Shown here: positions 1-5,096 of the stretch, piece after piece
Layout of the letters: the number at the start of each line of letters is the position of its first letter
Numbering within the stretch: position 1 is the stretch's first letter
Source of the DNA: Nitrosopumilales archaeon
GTDB taxonomy: Archaea > Thermoproteota > Nitrososphaeria > Nitrososphaerales > Nitrosopumilaceae
DNA length: 10,546 nt
NCBI GenBank assembly: GCA_016176745.1
Contig: JACOWO010000125.1
Span: 1-10,546 of the forward strand
Direction of reading: 5' to 3'
Program-made: the position numbers and the translations under genes
The notes under the pieces: generated by a model
Told to the model about the DNA's origin: nothing
What the model saw: only the letters and a program-made list of their open reading frames with translations
The model's database searches: none

Positions 1-2
1 CA

Positions 3-38
3 GTTGAGCACGTTGTGTCAACGATACTCAAGGAATAA
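3..38 (+). CDS. C-terminal tail of an upstream gene (partial)
   Basis: The frame starting at base 3 is open from the window edge and reads VEHVVSTILKE before a TAA at 36-38. A second in-frame TAA follows at 42-44. The tail looks like the end of an alpha-helical protein. Too little is visible to name the family. A competing open frame ends at 63 but reads less like protein (many Ser, Arg and Cys). The call rests only on amino-acid plausibility. Confidence 0.35.
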   Translation, partial: VEHVVSTILKE

Positions 39-65
39 ACCTAAATTCCTCATTTCCGCATAAAA

Positions 66-722
66 ATTATCGATCCGCTAATTCATACAAAAATTGGGAT
101 TGCAACAACCTACGGTAAACCTTATTTCAAGTTTGTAAAGGCGCTAAAAACACTAAACATTCACTATGATTCGCTTTTGCCAGAACAAATCACAACATAT
201 GACGGAAGCCTTGTTTTAACAACTGCAAAGGAAAGCCCAGAATCTTTTAGCAAGCCACTTTTACATGAAGAAATTTGTGATAAAGACCCAACAGTAATTC
301 GTGGACTGCTAGTCAAGGAGCTTGATTTAGGCCTTGAAAGAGATGAGCTTGTTATTGGAATAGACCCAGGACAAAGAATAGGACTATCTGTATTTTACTA
401 TGGAAAAGAAATTGATAGCTCGATTTTTACCTCAGTTGATGAGCTAGTCTTGCACGTAGTAAACATTCTTGCCGAACTAAAAGCAAAAAGAAAGATAGTA
501 AAGGTTGGAAACGGAAACATGGGCATTGCAAGAAAAATAACAGAAATGCTGAACCTAAAGTTTTGCTCTCACTTTGAGCTAGAGTTTGTAGATGAAAGGA
601 AAACCTCGCTTAAGATAAAAAACCAGAACCAGCGGGGAAAGCGAGACATGATGTCGGCAAAGTACATCACCCAGCGCGAAGGATACAGGCATCATATACT
701 TCCACTATCAAGAACTGGTTAA
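66..722 (+). CDS. RuvX/RuvC-like RNase H-fold protein, probable nuclease; start uncertain
   Basis: Protein of about 218 residues if counted from the ATT at 66; the first conventional start is TTG at 177 (181 residues). Numbered from 66, an N-terminal alpha/beta segment (KIGIATTYGKPYF near 9-21) is followed by an RNase H-fold core. The core has first strand IGIDPGQRIGLSVF with D100, a middle strand VKVGNGN near 146-152, FVDERKTS with D176-E177-R178, and a last helix with D194 in KRDMMSAKYI. This order of acidic residues and the DER-x-T/S motif match the RuvX/YqgF and RuvC branch of RNase H-like nucleases. The upstream residues read as real protein, so 177 probably truncates it. No ATG, GTG or TTG lies in frame between the TAA at 42-44 and 177. 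A weak TATA-like CCTAAATTC at 40-48 would place a leaderless start near 66-70. The fold is fairly secure; the substrate is unknown. Confidence 0.72.
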   Translation: MIDPLIHTKIGIATTYGKPYFKFVKALKTLNIHYDSLLPEQITTYDGSLVLTTAKESPESFSKPLLHEEICDKDPTVIRGLLVKELDLGLERDELVIGIDPGQRIGLSVFYYGKEIDSSIFTSVDELVLHVVNILAELKAKRKIVKVGNGNMGIARKITEMLNLKFCSHFELEFVDERKTSLKIKNQNQRGKRDMMSAKYITQREGYRHHILPLSRTG

Positions 723-728
723 TTTTTA

Positions 729-920
729 CTAGTGTTCTTCACGTGTGTGGTGAAGGCGATCCTTTTCATGGATAAACTCTTTTCCACACTTGGTACATTT
801 TACAATAGTATGATGATGAGTCTGTTTTGTATGTGCAATAAGCTCATCATATTTTGAAAATTTTTCATTACATTTTTCACACTTGTCTTTGTTTAGATGA
901 AAAATATTCACTTTAATCAA
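729..920 (-). CDS. Tandem C2H2 zinc-finger protein, 63 aa
   Basis: A small protein made almost entirely of two classical C2H2 fingers. Finger 1 is C14-x2-C17-x12-H30-x4-H35 and finger 2 is C42-x2-C45-x12-H58-x4-H63, each with the central Phe/Leu hydrophobic positions of the fold (F21, L27; F49, L56). Such small C2H2 proteins occur in archaea and are presumed nucleic-acid or protein-binding regulators; the target is unknown. The start chosen is TTG at 920, because an ATG at 925 reads into a stop after one codon and a TATA-like element lies 20-28 bases upstream. GTG at 911 is an alternative that removes three residues. The gene converges on the RNase H-fold gene with six bases between the stop codons. 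Confidence 0.8.
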   Translation of the reverse strand: MIKVNIFHLNKDKCEKCNEKFSKYDELIAHTKQTHHHTIVKCTKCGKEFIHEKDRLHHTREEH

Positions 921-939
921 TACATAAAAGACGCGCTGT

Positions 940-948
940 CTAATAAAG
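940..948 (-). promoter_or_regulatory. TATA-like box for the C2H2 zinc-finger gene
   Basis: On the minus strand this reads CTTTATTAG, 20-28 bases before the TTG at 920. This is close to archaeal TATA spacing for a leaderless or nearly leaderless message. The match was made by eye. Confidence 0.45.
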
Positions 949-1029
949 AGGGGAAATTACATATTCTCAGATCTAGGCAGACCTAGGAACAAAAAAGGTC
1001 CTATAATGACACACTTTTTGATACTTTAT

Positions 1030-1081
1030 CATGAAATTTCTTTCATGTTTTATTCGTAAAAATTTTTGATCTACGAATAAA
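1030..1081. repeat. Two adjacent inverted repeats in the spacer after the nucleotidyltransferase gene
   Basis: The first is CATGAAA (1030-1036) and TTTCATG (1041-1047) around a 4-base loop. The second is TTTATTCGTA (1049-1058) and TACGAATAAA (1072-1081), a perfect 10-bp arm around 13 bases. They lie 27 bases beyond the stop of the minus-strand gene, so they could act in 3' end formation or mRNA stability, or be remnants of an insertion. The rest of the 921-1107 spacer is AT-rich with no convincing gene. Confidence 0.5.
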
Positions 1082-1107
1082 GAGGGATCATAGAGAATCA
1101 ATCGATC

Positions 1108-1824
1108 TCATCTCCTTCTAAGAGTGTTTATACTTGCCATCAAATCGATCTGATTTTGGATTGCAGGAGATACATTCATTCCCTCGATAAGAACAGGTGG
1201 TAAGCGTTCATAACCAAAAGATGATTTAGGTATAGAGCCCTCTTCGCCTTCTGTGTGTATATCTAATACAGGTTCTTTTGTACTTTTTAATCTAACAACA
1301 CTACGCCTAGTCTTGGAAGGAACTAGACATATGCGTGGATCATGAAGATCTACTTCAAATTTAGTATGTAAAAATGATAACTTGTTAAGGGCATCACATG
1401 CTTTTTGTGCTAGATCTTCTGCTAATTTTTCATCCTTTACATGTAATTGAATATCCACGTCTTGTGGTAAGGGTATTAAAGATTGTTCACCATATATCAT
1501 TCTAACAGCTGCACTACCATAGGTTTCGGCAGTTTTTGGAAGATTTTTCTTTAAGAAATCTGTTAAAACTTTATTTTCTTTATCTGATAAAGTTCTTAAC
1601 TCTAATTTGTATTTACATTTAGAATAATCATGATTCAAATCGTAAGATAATTTTATGATCTCTAAAGCAGTTTTAATTTTCTCTAAATGATCTGGACTAA
1701 CTATTTTTAATGCTTCTATTATTGCTTCAACATCTTCTTTTGTATGAATAGGATTTGGCAGGTTTGTTTCTCGGTCTTCAACAATATACTTTTGTAAAAT
1801 TTGATAAGCTTCATCTTCTTGCAT
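1108..1824 (-). CDS. Lone nucleotidyltransferase-fold protein (MNT/Pol beta-like), 238 aa
   Basis: Residues 1-95 are helical and charged. The core then shows the Pol beta-type nucleotidyltransferase signature: G103-S104, followed after 17 residues by D122-V-D124, and a third acidic strand FEVDL with D159. The 35-residue step from D124 to D159 is about that of minimal nucleotidyltransferases. The C-terminus (PPVLIEGMNVSPAIQNQ) recalls the 'pick out a locus by SP-x(n)-Q' tails of AbiEii-like and related enzymes, but weakly. Family knowledge allows nucleotide transfer to RNA, protein or small molecules; I cannot say which. There is no HEPN-type partner next to it. It starts at ATG 1824 with a TATA-like element 20-29 bases upstream. 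It is AT-rich, alone, and flanked by gene-poor spacers, which is compatible with horizontal gain. DNA-binding or kinase folds are not suggested. Confidence 0.6.
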   Translation of the reverse strand: MQEDEAYQILQKYIVEDRETNLPNPIHTKEDVEAIIEALKIVSPDHLEKIKTALEIIKLSYDLNHDYSKCKYKLELRTLSDKENKVLTDFLKKNLPKTAETYGSAAVRMIYGEQSLIPLPQDVDIQLHVKDEKLAEDLAQKACDALNKLSFLHTKFEVDLHDPRICLVPSKTRRSVVRLKSTKEPVLDIHTEGEEGSIPKSSFGYERLPPVLIEGMNVSPAIQNQIDLMASINTLRRR

Positions 1825-1843
1825 AATTATTACATTAGGTGAA

Positions 1844-1853
1844 TATTACTAAA
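1844..1853 (-). promoter_or_regulatory. TATA-like box for the nucleotidyltransferase gene
   Basis: On the minus strand this reads TTTAGTAATA, 20-29 bases before ATG 1824, fitting a leaderless message. Assigned by eye. Confidence 0.4.
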
Positions 1854-2114
1854 GTTTCTAGCCTCAAAGGGATATGTCACGTTCGGTAACACGAATAAGA
1901 ATGTCCCATTAAGGTACCAGAACCCAAAATGAGCATATTTTTAAACAACTTTCCAGGGTTTTGTGCCTAAACAGTTAAAGTACGATATTCGCAAAATCAG
2001 GTAGATATTTATATCAGTTTTCGAGTTTTTTTCAAAAAGATTCGTTGATCAATATAAATCAATAAAATTTTTTCAATAAATCAAAATAAAACATATACAA
2101 ATTTCCGATCCATC

Positions 2115-2122
2115 CTTAAATA
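2115..2122 (+). promoter_or_regulatory. TATA box for the cysteine-rich protein gene at 2164
   Basis: CTTAAATA lies about 45 bases before ATG 2164, predicting a transcript start near 2142-2147. That gives a leader of about 20 bases containing GAGG (2148-2151) and a six-codon upstream frame. Confidence 0.5.
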
Positions 2123-2163
2123 GATATGAATCCTATAATATAGTCCCGAGGAAATGAATTCAA

Positions 2164-2403
2164 ATGACATGTAAAGGAATCTGTTCCAGATACAAAGCAC
2201 AAAAGCCGGTAGGAACCGGTCGCTATGCATCAGGCCAAAGACGATGCCAGATATGTGAGATATTCATCAAATGGGAAGGACTCTGGTGTCCATGCTGTGG
2301 ATACAGACTGAGAACCAAACCACGAAATCTCAAGTACAAGGCAAAGCTTCGTGCTCGCGTTGAAGCTGACGCACAAGCAGAAACGATAGCAATAAAGGCA
2401 TAA
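2164..2403 (+). CDS. Small cysteine-rich zinc-binding protein, 79 aa
   Basis: Seven cysteines sit in the first 45 residues: C3 and C7, then C28-x2-C31, then C42-x-C44-C45 followed by Gly46. The CxxC ... CPCCG arrangement with W37 and W41 is typical of a treble-clef or zinc-ribbon knuckle. The C-terminal third is basic and helical (KPRNLKYKAKLRARVEA), which suggests RNA or DNA binding. From memory, close relatives occur in several copies in ammonia-oxidising archaeal genomes, without assigned function. The start at ATG 2164 is supported by the immediate CK/C motif and by GAGG 12 bases upstream. It is followed after 18 bases by the next plus-strand gene, so co-transcription is possible. Role as a regulator or ribosome-associated factor is inference. 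Confidence 0.75.
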   Translation: MTCKGICSRYKAQKPVGTGRYASGQRRCQICEIFIKWEGLWCPCCGYRLRTKPRNLKYKAKLRARVEADAQAETIAIKA

Positions 2404-2421
2404 GCTTATCGTTTTTCATTA

Positions 2422-2760
2422 ATGTCTGCATCAGGTTTTGTAAGCAAAACTGTGGATGTAGACAAACGAACGTTTTTGGTACAAATGCTCAAGTTCGATA
2501 ATGGGAATTTTGTTTCAGTTACAGAGGGTTCAAAAAAAATTGGAGCCATGGTTGCCTCAATTGGAACCGGCCCCGCCCCAACAACTGCAACTGTAATCCC
2601 GTCACGAACCGAATCCTTATTTTTAAAATTAACAGCTGAAAGACTTTCTACCATTACAAAAGGAATCAGCATAGTTACAATATCTGTCTCAAAAGAGCTT
2701 GACTCTAATTCTGCCAAAACACTAGTTGGCGAAATAATGGAGCTTGCAAAAAATGACTGA
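2422..2760 (+). CDS. Proteasome assembly chaperone 4 (PAC4)-like protein, 112 aa
   Basis: Residues 17-110 resemble the PAC4 (PSMG4) fold by eye. There is a strand pair TFLVQMLKFDNGNFVSV (17-33), a helix and strand ending in an IPSRTESL segment (59-66), the helix LKLTAERLSTITK, a strand ISIVTISVSKELD (82-94) and a final helix KTLVGEIMELAKN. Human PAC4 has the same order: a FHV-x-L-D-FLWVG-like hairpin, a PVSTSLLGD-like turn, a LAQRLARKT-like helix, a QVFVSYN-like strand and a C-terminal helix. If right, the protein helps assemble 20S proteasome alpha subunits in the cytoplasm. The first 14 residues are family-variable. Its TGA overlaps the ATG of the UbiD gene by eight bases, indicating translational coupling. 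The assignment is from remembered sequence patterns; an unrelated alpha/beta fold is the alternative. Confidence 0.6.
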   Translation: MSASGFVSKTVDVDKRTFLVQMLKFDNGNFVSVTEGSKKIGAMVASIGTGPAPTTATVIPSRTESLFLKLTAERLSTITKGISIVTISVSKELDSNSAKTLVGEIMELAKND

Positions 2761-4081
2761 TCTTAGAACTTATCTTGGAATAATAAAAAAGTCAGGCCAG
2801 CTAAAAACCATACGAAAACAGGTATCTACAAAGTATGAGATTGTAGCAATTACTGCAAAGCTGGATGGCTCGTATGCTGCGCTTTTTGAAAACATCAAGG
2901 GCAGCAAGTTTAGGGTTGTAACAAATCTAGTTGGAACAAGGAAAAGGTTTGCCCAAGCTGTTGGCGCAAAAGAGTCAGATATTCACAAAAAAGTAATTTC
3001 TGCAATACACCATGCAAAAAAACCAAAAACTATACCAAAAGGCCTGTTTTTTGAAAACAAGGCAAAAAGCATTTCAGCTTTGCCAATCATAAAACATTTT
3101 GAAAAAGAGCCTGGTCCTTTTATCACCTCATCAATAATTTATGCAAAAAATCCAGAAACAAGAGCACAAAATTCTTCATTTCATAGACTGATGCCGCTTG
3201 ACCAAAAGCACTTTTCTGTAAGGATGGTTGAAGGACGACACCTACATCGAACATTTATGGATGCAAAACAGCACGGCCAAGATCTAAAGGTTGCAATAAC
3301 AGTTGGAGTACATCCTGCAATTTCTATAGCTGGCGCATATCAGGCAGAATGGGGAAAAGACGAAATCGAGATTGCAAATTCACTACTAAACAACAGACTG
3401 ACAATGACAAAGTGCCCATTTTCTGGCCTTTTTGTGCCATCAAATGCAGAAATTGTCATGGAAGGAAAGATTCTGCGCGACAAGACCCACAAGGAATGGA
3501 TGGTTGAGATGCTAAGGACATATGATTTTGCAAGGCAACAGCCAGTTTTTGAGCTAGAATCACTATACTATAGAAACAATCCAATTTTTCACGACATTCT
3601 CTCAGGATATTCAGAACACAGGTTGCTTATGGGAATGCCAATTGAGGCAAAACTAACTGGCGAGCTAAAACGGACATATCCACAGACAAGACAGGTTTGT
3701 CTTACAAATGGCGGATCCAGCTGGCTTCATGCAGTTGTCCAAATAAGAAAAAAAAGAGAAGATGATCCAAAAAAAATAATCAAAAAAACCTTTGAAACAC
3801 ACAGATCACTAAAGATGGTTACAATAGTTGATGAAGACATTGATCCTACCAGTGCAGAATCTGTCGAATATGCGATGGCAACAAGATTCCAGGCAGACCG
3901 TGACTTGGTAATAATAAAAAACGTTCGTGGCTCTAGCCTTGATCCATCAAGTGATCAAAAAAGGCTAAAAACTGCAAAGATGGGGCTTGATGCAACAAAG
4001 TCATTTTCTAAACGAAAGGAAGGATTTGAGATTGCCAAGATTCCAAGCCAAAACAAAATCTCACTAAAAGATTATTTTTAA
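2753..4081 (+). CDS. UbiD-family prenylated-FMN decarboxylase, candidate anhydromevalonate phosphate decarboxylase
   Basis: A 442-residue protein of usual UbiD length. Family marks include GPFITSSIIYAKNPET (121-136), N140-SSFH-R145, R162-H163, WGKDEIEIANSLL (200-212) and SNAEIVMEG (230-238). RQQPVFELESLYYRNNPIFHDILSG and EHRLLMGMP follow, then LHAVVQI and IVDEDIDP (358-365). N140, H163 and E204/E206 correspond by spacing to the Mn ligands N168, H191 and E233 of fungal Fdc1, and R145 to R173. In many archaea, UbiD homologues decarboxylate trans-anhydromevalonate 5-phosphate in the modified mevalonate pathway; that role is inferred here, not proven. The usual EGPFGE-type loop reads KEWMVEM (247-253), with E248 and E252 as candidate catalytic acids. 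ATG 2753 is preferred over TTG 2744 because it overlaps the upstream stop as ATGACTGA. No UbiX-like prenyltransferase is in the window. Confidence 0.9.
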   Translation: MTDLRTYLGIIKKSGQLKTIRKQVSTKYEIVAITAKLDGSYAALFENIKGSKFRVVTNLVGTRKRFAQAVGAKESDIHKKVISAIHHAKKPKTIPKGLFFENKAKSISALPIIKHFEKEPGPFITSSIIYAKNPETRAQNSSFHRLMPLDQKHFSVRMVEGRHLHRTFMDAKQHGQDLKVAITVGVHPAISIAGAYQAEWGKDEIEIANSLLNNRLTMTKCPFSGLFVPSNAEIVMEGKILRDKTHKEWMVEMLRTYDFARQQPVFELESLYYRNNPIFHDILSGYSEHRLLMGMPIEAKLTGELKRTYPQTRQVCLTNGGSSWLHAVVQIRKKREDDPKKIIKKTFETHRSLKMVTIVDEDIDPTSAESVEYAMATRFQADRDLVIIKNVRGSSLDPSSDQKRLKTAKMGLDATKSFSKRKEGFEIAKIPSQNKISLKDYF

Positions 4082-4083
4082 TA
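4075..4083 (+). promoter_or_regulatory. TATA-like box for the RAM-domain gene
   Basis: TTTTTAATA overlaps the last codons of the UbiD gene, about 30 bases before ATG 4112. It suggests that the downstream gene has its own promoter with a very short leader. Confidence 0.4.
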
Positions 4084-4111
4084 AGACGCAATAGATCCAC
4101 AAAGTGAAAGC

Positions 4112-4354
4112 ATGGAGACTGCATACGTTCTAATCAATTGTGATTTGGGAGTAGAGACTCAGATAATTAACGAGTTGATGAAAATACCTGAGATTAAAGA
4201 GGTAAGGGGAACATTAGGCGTTTTTGACATATTTTGCAAAATTGAGGCTGATAAAGAGAAGCTAACAGACATTATTACAAACAAGATTCGAAGAATACCA
4301 AAAATTAGAAACACAAACACTATTCAAGCCATTCTATCACAGGGCGGCAGATAG
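4112..4354 (+). CDS. Stand-alone Lrp/AsnC effector (RAM) domain protein, 80 aa
   Basis: The whole protein is one RAM (regulation of amino-acid metabolism) domain: strand TAYVLINCDLG, helix TQIINELMKIPEIKEV, strand RGTLGVFDIFCKIEA, helix KEKLTDIITNKIRRIPKI, and strand RNTNTIQAILS. The G-x-FDI segment and the final NT-x-T are family hallmarks. No helix-turn-helix precedes it, so it cannot bind DNA by itself. Stand-alone RAM proteins form dimers and higher rings that bind amino acids, and may modulate full-length Lrp proteins; the ligand is unknown. It converges with the minus-strand cysteine protein, leaving one base between the stop codons. The start at ATG 4112 gives the full domain. Confidence 0.9.
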   Translation: METAYVLINCDLGVETQIINELMKIPEIKEVRGTLGVFDIFCKIEADKEKLTDIITNKIRRIPKIRNTNTIQAILSQGGR

Positions 4355-4355
4355 C

Positions 4356-4544
4356 TTAGGCTTTTTTGCCTTTTTGAGACATACGAAAAAATTCACTACT
4401 TTTGATTTTATTGAAATATTCAGTTACCTCCTCATCGGTTAGCTCAGAATCTGCAGTTTTGGCAATTTCTAACATGCATAATGTTAATTCCTTTTTTGTG
4501 TGCTCATCGATAGGCTTGGAACAATACTTGCAATTTTCATTCAC
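4356..4544 (-). CDS. Small CxxC protein of unknown function, 62 aa
   Basis: The N-terminus carries C5-x2-C8, then H15 and C23, spaced like a possible zinc or metal site (CxxC-x6-H-x7-C). The remainder is an acidic amphipathic helix pair (AKTADSELTDEEVTEYFNKIKSS) and a basic tail. I do not recognise the family. The start is GTG 4544; an ATG at 4540 is in another frame. It lies 33 bases after the secreted-protein gene, on the same strand, with a possible TATA-like TTTAGAA (minus strand) about 32-39 bases before the GTG. A perfect palindrome covers the start codon, suggesting control at initiation. Being a real gene is supported by the cysteine pattern and tight packing between neighbours. Confidence 0.6.
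   Translation of the reverse strand: MNENCKYCSKPIDEHTKKELTLCMLEIAKTADSELTDEEVTEYFNKIKSSEFFRMSQKGKKA
4358..4375 (+). terminator. Hairpin and oligo-T terminator for the RAM-domain gene, inside the opposing gene
   Basis: AGGC-TTTTTT-GCCT (4358-4371) forms a small stem with a T6 loop and is followed by T5 (4371-4375), four bases after the TAG of the plus-strand gene. Archaeal RNA polymerase terminates readily at such T-runs. The same bases encode the Lys-rich C-terminus of the minus-strand gene. Confidence 0.5.
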
Positions 4545-4552
4545 GCGTGAAT
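4539..4552. promoter_or_regulatory. Perfect 14-bp palindrome over the start codon of the CxxC gene
   Basis: ATTCACGCGTGAAT is exactly self-complementary, has a GC-rich core in AT-rich surroundings, and includes the GTG start codon (4544-4542). The expected transcript start also falls here. Its position fits a repressor site that blocks transcription start, or a short RNA hairpin that hides the start codon. No protein is identified as the binder. Confidence 0.5.
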
Positions 4553-4577
4553 TACGTTTGCCAAGTACAAGAAGTTT

Positions 4578-5000
4578 CTAAATCTCAGTTTCAGCTACAT
4601 TTACAGTCAAAAGCAAGGGACGTGAAAGTGGGGTGGGACTGTCAACGCTTTCCCAAACAAAAATCTGAACAGTATATGTTCCTGCCTGTGTCGGGGTCCA
4701 TGATTGTGCTGGCGAAAATGTCTGATATGGAGATAGACTTCCTGTAAGCCAGGAAAGTGAAACTACGATGTTATTTTCATCGTGGATCTGTACAATATAT
4801 GCAAACTTTTGGTCCCTGTCCTGACCATTTGATAAATCTGCAACTATCATGACTTGGTTGTCAACTTGTATGGTGTTATCATCATCTGAAACTAGCTTTG
4901 CATCCTGCAGAACAGAGTCATCTATTGTTGTTGCATAAGAAAACGCAAAAGAGGACGTGATACATATGAAAAAAACTGCGATCATTGCGAATTTTTGCAA
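4578..5000 (-). CDS. Secreted beta-domain protein with signal peptide, 140 aa
   Basis: Residues 1-23 form a signal peptide: short N-region with K3, hydrophobic stretch MIAVFFICITSSFAFS, and a probable cut after SYA (21-23). The mature part is a beta-sandwich. It has strand VMIVADLSN, then KFAYIVQIHDENNIVVSLSWLTGSL, then FSPAQSWTPTQAGTYTVQIFVWESVD and LLLTVNV. The SWTP-x2-AGTYTVQIFVWESVD segment is, from memory, a recurrent extracellular module in ammonia-oxidising archaea and resembles CARDB or Ig-like adhesive domains. The start chosen is TTG 5000, which has a TATA-like box 23-30 bases upstream and gives the signal peptide its positive charge; ATG 4985 would lose it. The protein likely sits outside the membrane or in the S-layer. 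Its binding partner is unknown. Confidence 0.75.
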   Translation of the reverse strand: MQKFAMIAVFFICITSSFAFSYATTIDDSVLQDAKLVSDDDNTIQVDNQVMIVADLSNGQDRDQKFAYIVQIHDENNIVVSLSWLTGSLSPYQTFSPAQSWTPTQAGTYTVQIFVWESVDSPTPLSRPLLLTVNVAETEI

Positions 5001-5022
5001 CAGCTAGGATAAGCGATCCACC

Positions 5023-5030
5023 AGATAAAT
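5023..5030 (-). promoter_or_regulatory. TATA-like box for the secreted protein gene
   Basis: On the minus strand this reads ATTTATCT, 23-30 bases before TTG 5000. It supports that start and a leaderless message. Confidence 0.5.
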
Positions 5031-5067
5031 CCCTTAGGATATAACATCATCTCAAAGCTTTCCTAGC

Positions 5068-5075
5068 TTTAAATT
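5068..5075 (+). promoter_or_regulatory. TATA box of the alba gene
   Basis: TTTAAATT is centred about 26 bases before ATG 5097, so the message is probably leaderless. An inverted repeat AAAGCT (5054-5059) and AGCTTT (5065-5070), with a 5-base spacer, overlaps the box and covers the TFB-recognition position. It is a candidate operator. Confidence 0.6.
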
Positions 5076-5096
5076 ATCCCAAAGCAAAAAGCCTCC

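Larger units (their letters stand above)
1825..2163. other. AT-rich intergenic region between divergent genes
   Basis: This 339-base spacer carries the promoters of the flanking divergent genes and no ORF I accept. The stretch 2030-2105 is very AT-rich with irregular AATCAATAAA-like direct repeats, and TTGATCAA (2045-2052) is palindromic. A 13-codon GTG frame (1963-2004, VPKQLKYDIRKIR) and a 29-residue open stretch around 1845-1933 look faintly protein-like but are too short to call. I see no tRNA or other structured RNA gene. Confidence 0.6.

Noticed and set aside
737..755. CTTCAC / GTGAAG inverted repeat
   Set aside because: Lies in the coding end of the zinc-finger gene (His/Thr codons) with no T-run after it.
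973..986. CTAGG-CAGA-CCTAG small hairpin
   Set aside because: Five-base stem in a spacer is too weak to interpret.
924..1058. Open plus-strand stretch of about 38 codons through the spacer
   Set aside because: No good start, and no domain-like pattern.
1845..2004. Protein-like short frames (29 residues at 1845-1933; 13 codons at 1963-2004)
   Set aside because: Too short, broken by stops, no similarity recognised; could be chance in AT-rich DNA.
2406..2717. 103-residue open frame on the minus strand
   Set aside because: It lies opposite the PAC4-like gene, has no recognisable domain, and the plus strand reads far better as protein and overlaps UbiD by a coupled stop/start.
4547..4747. 66-residue open frame on the plus strand
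   Set aside because: It is antisense to the secreted-protein gene, which has a signal peptide and typical strands.
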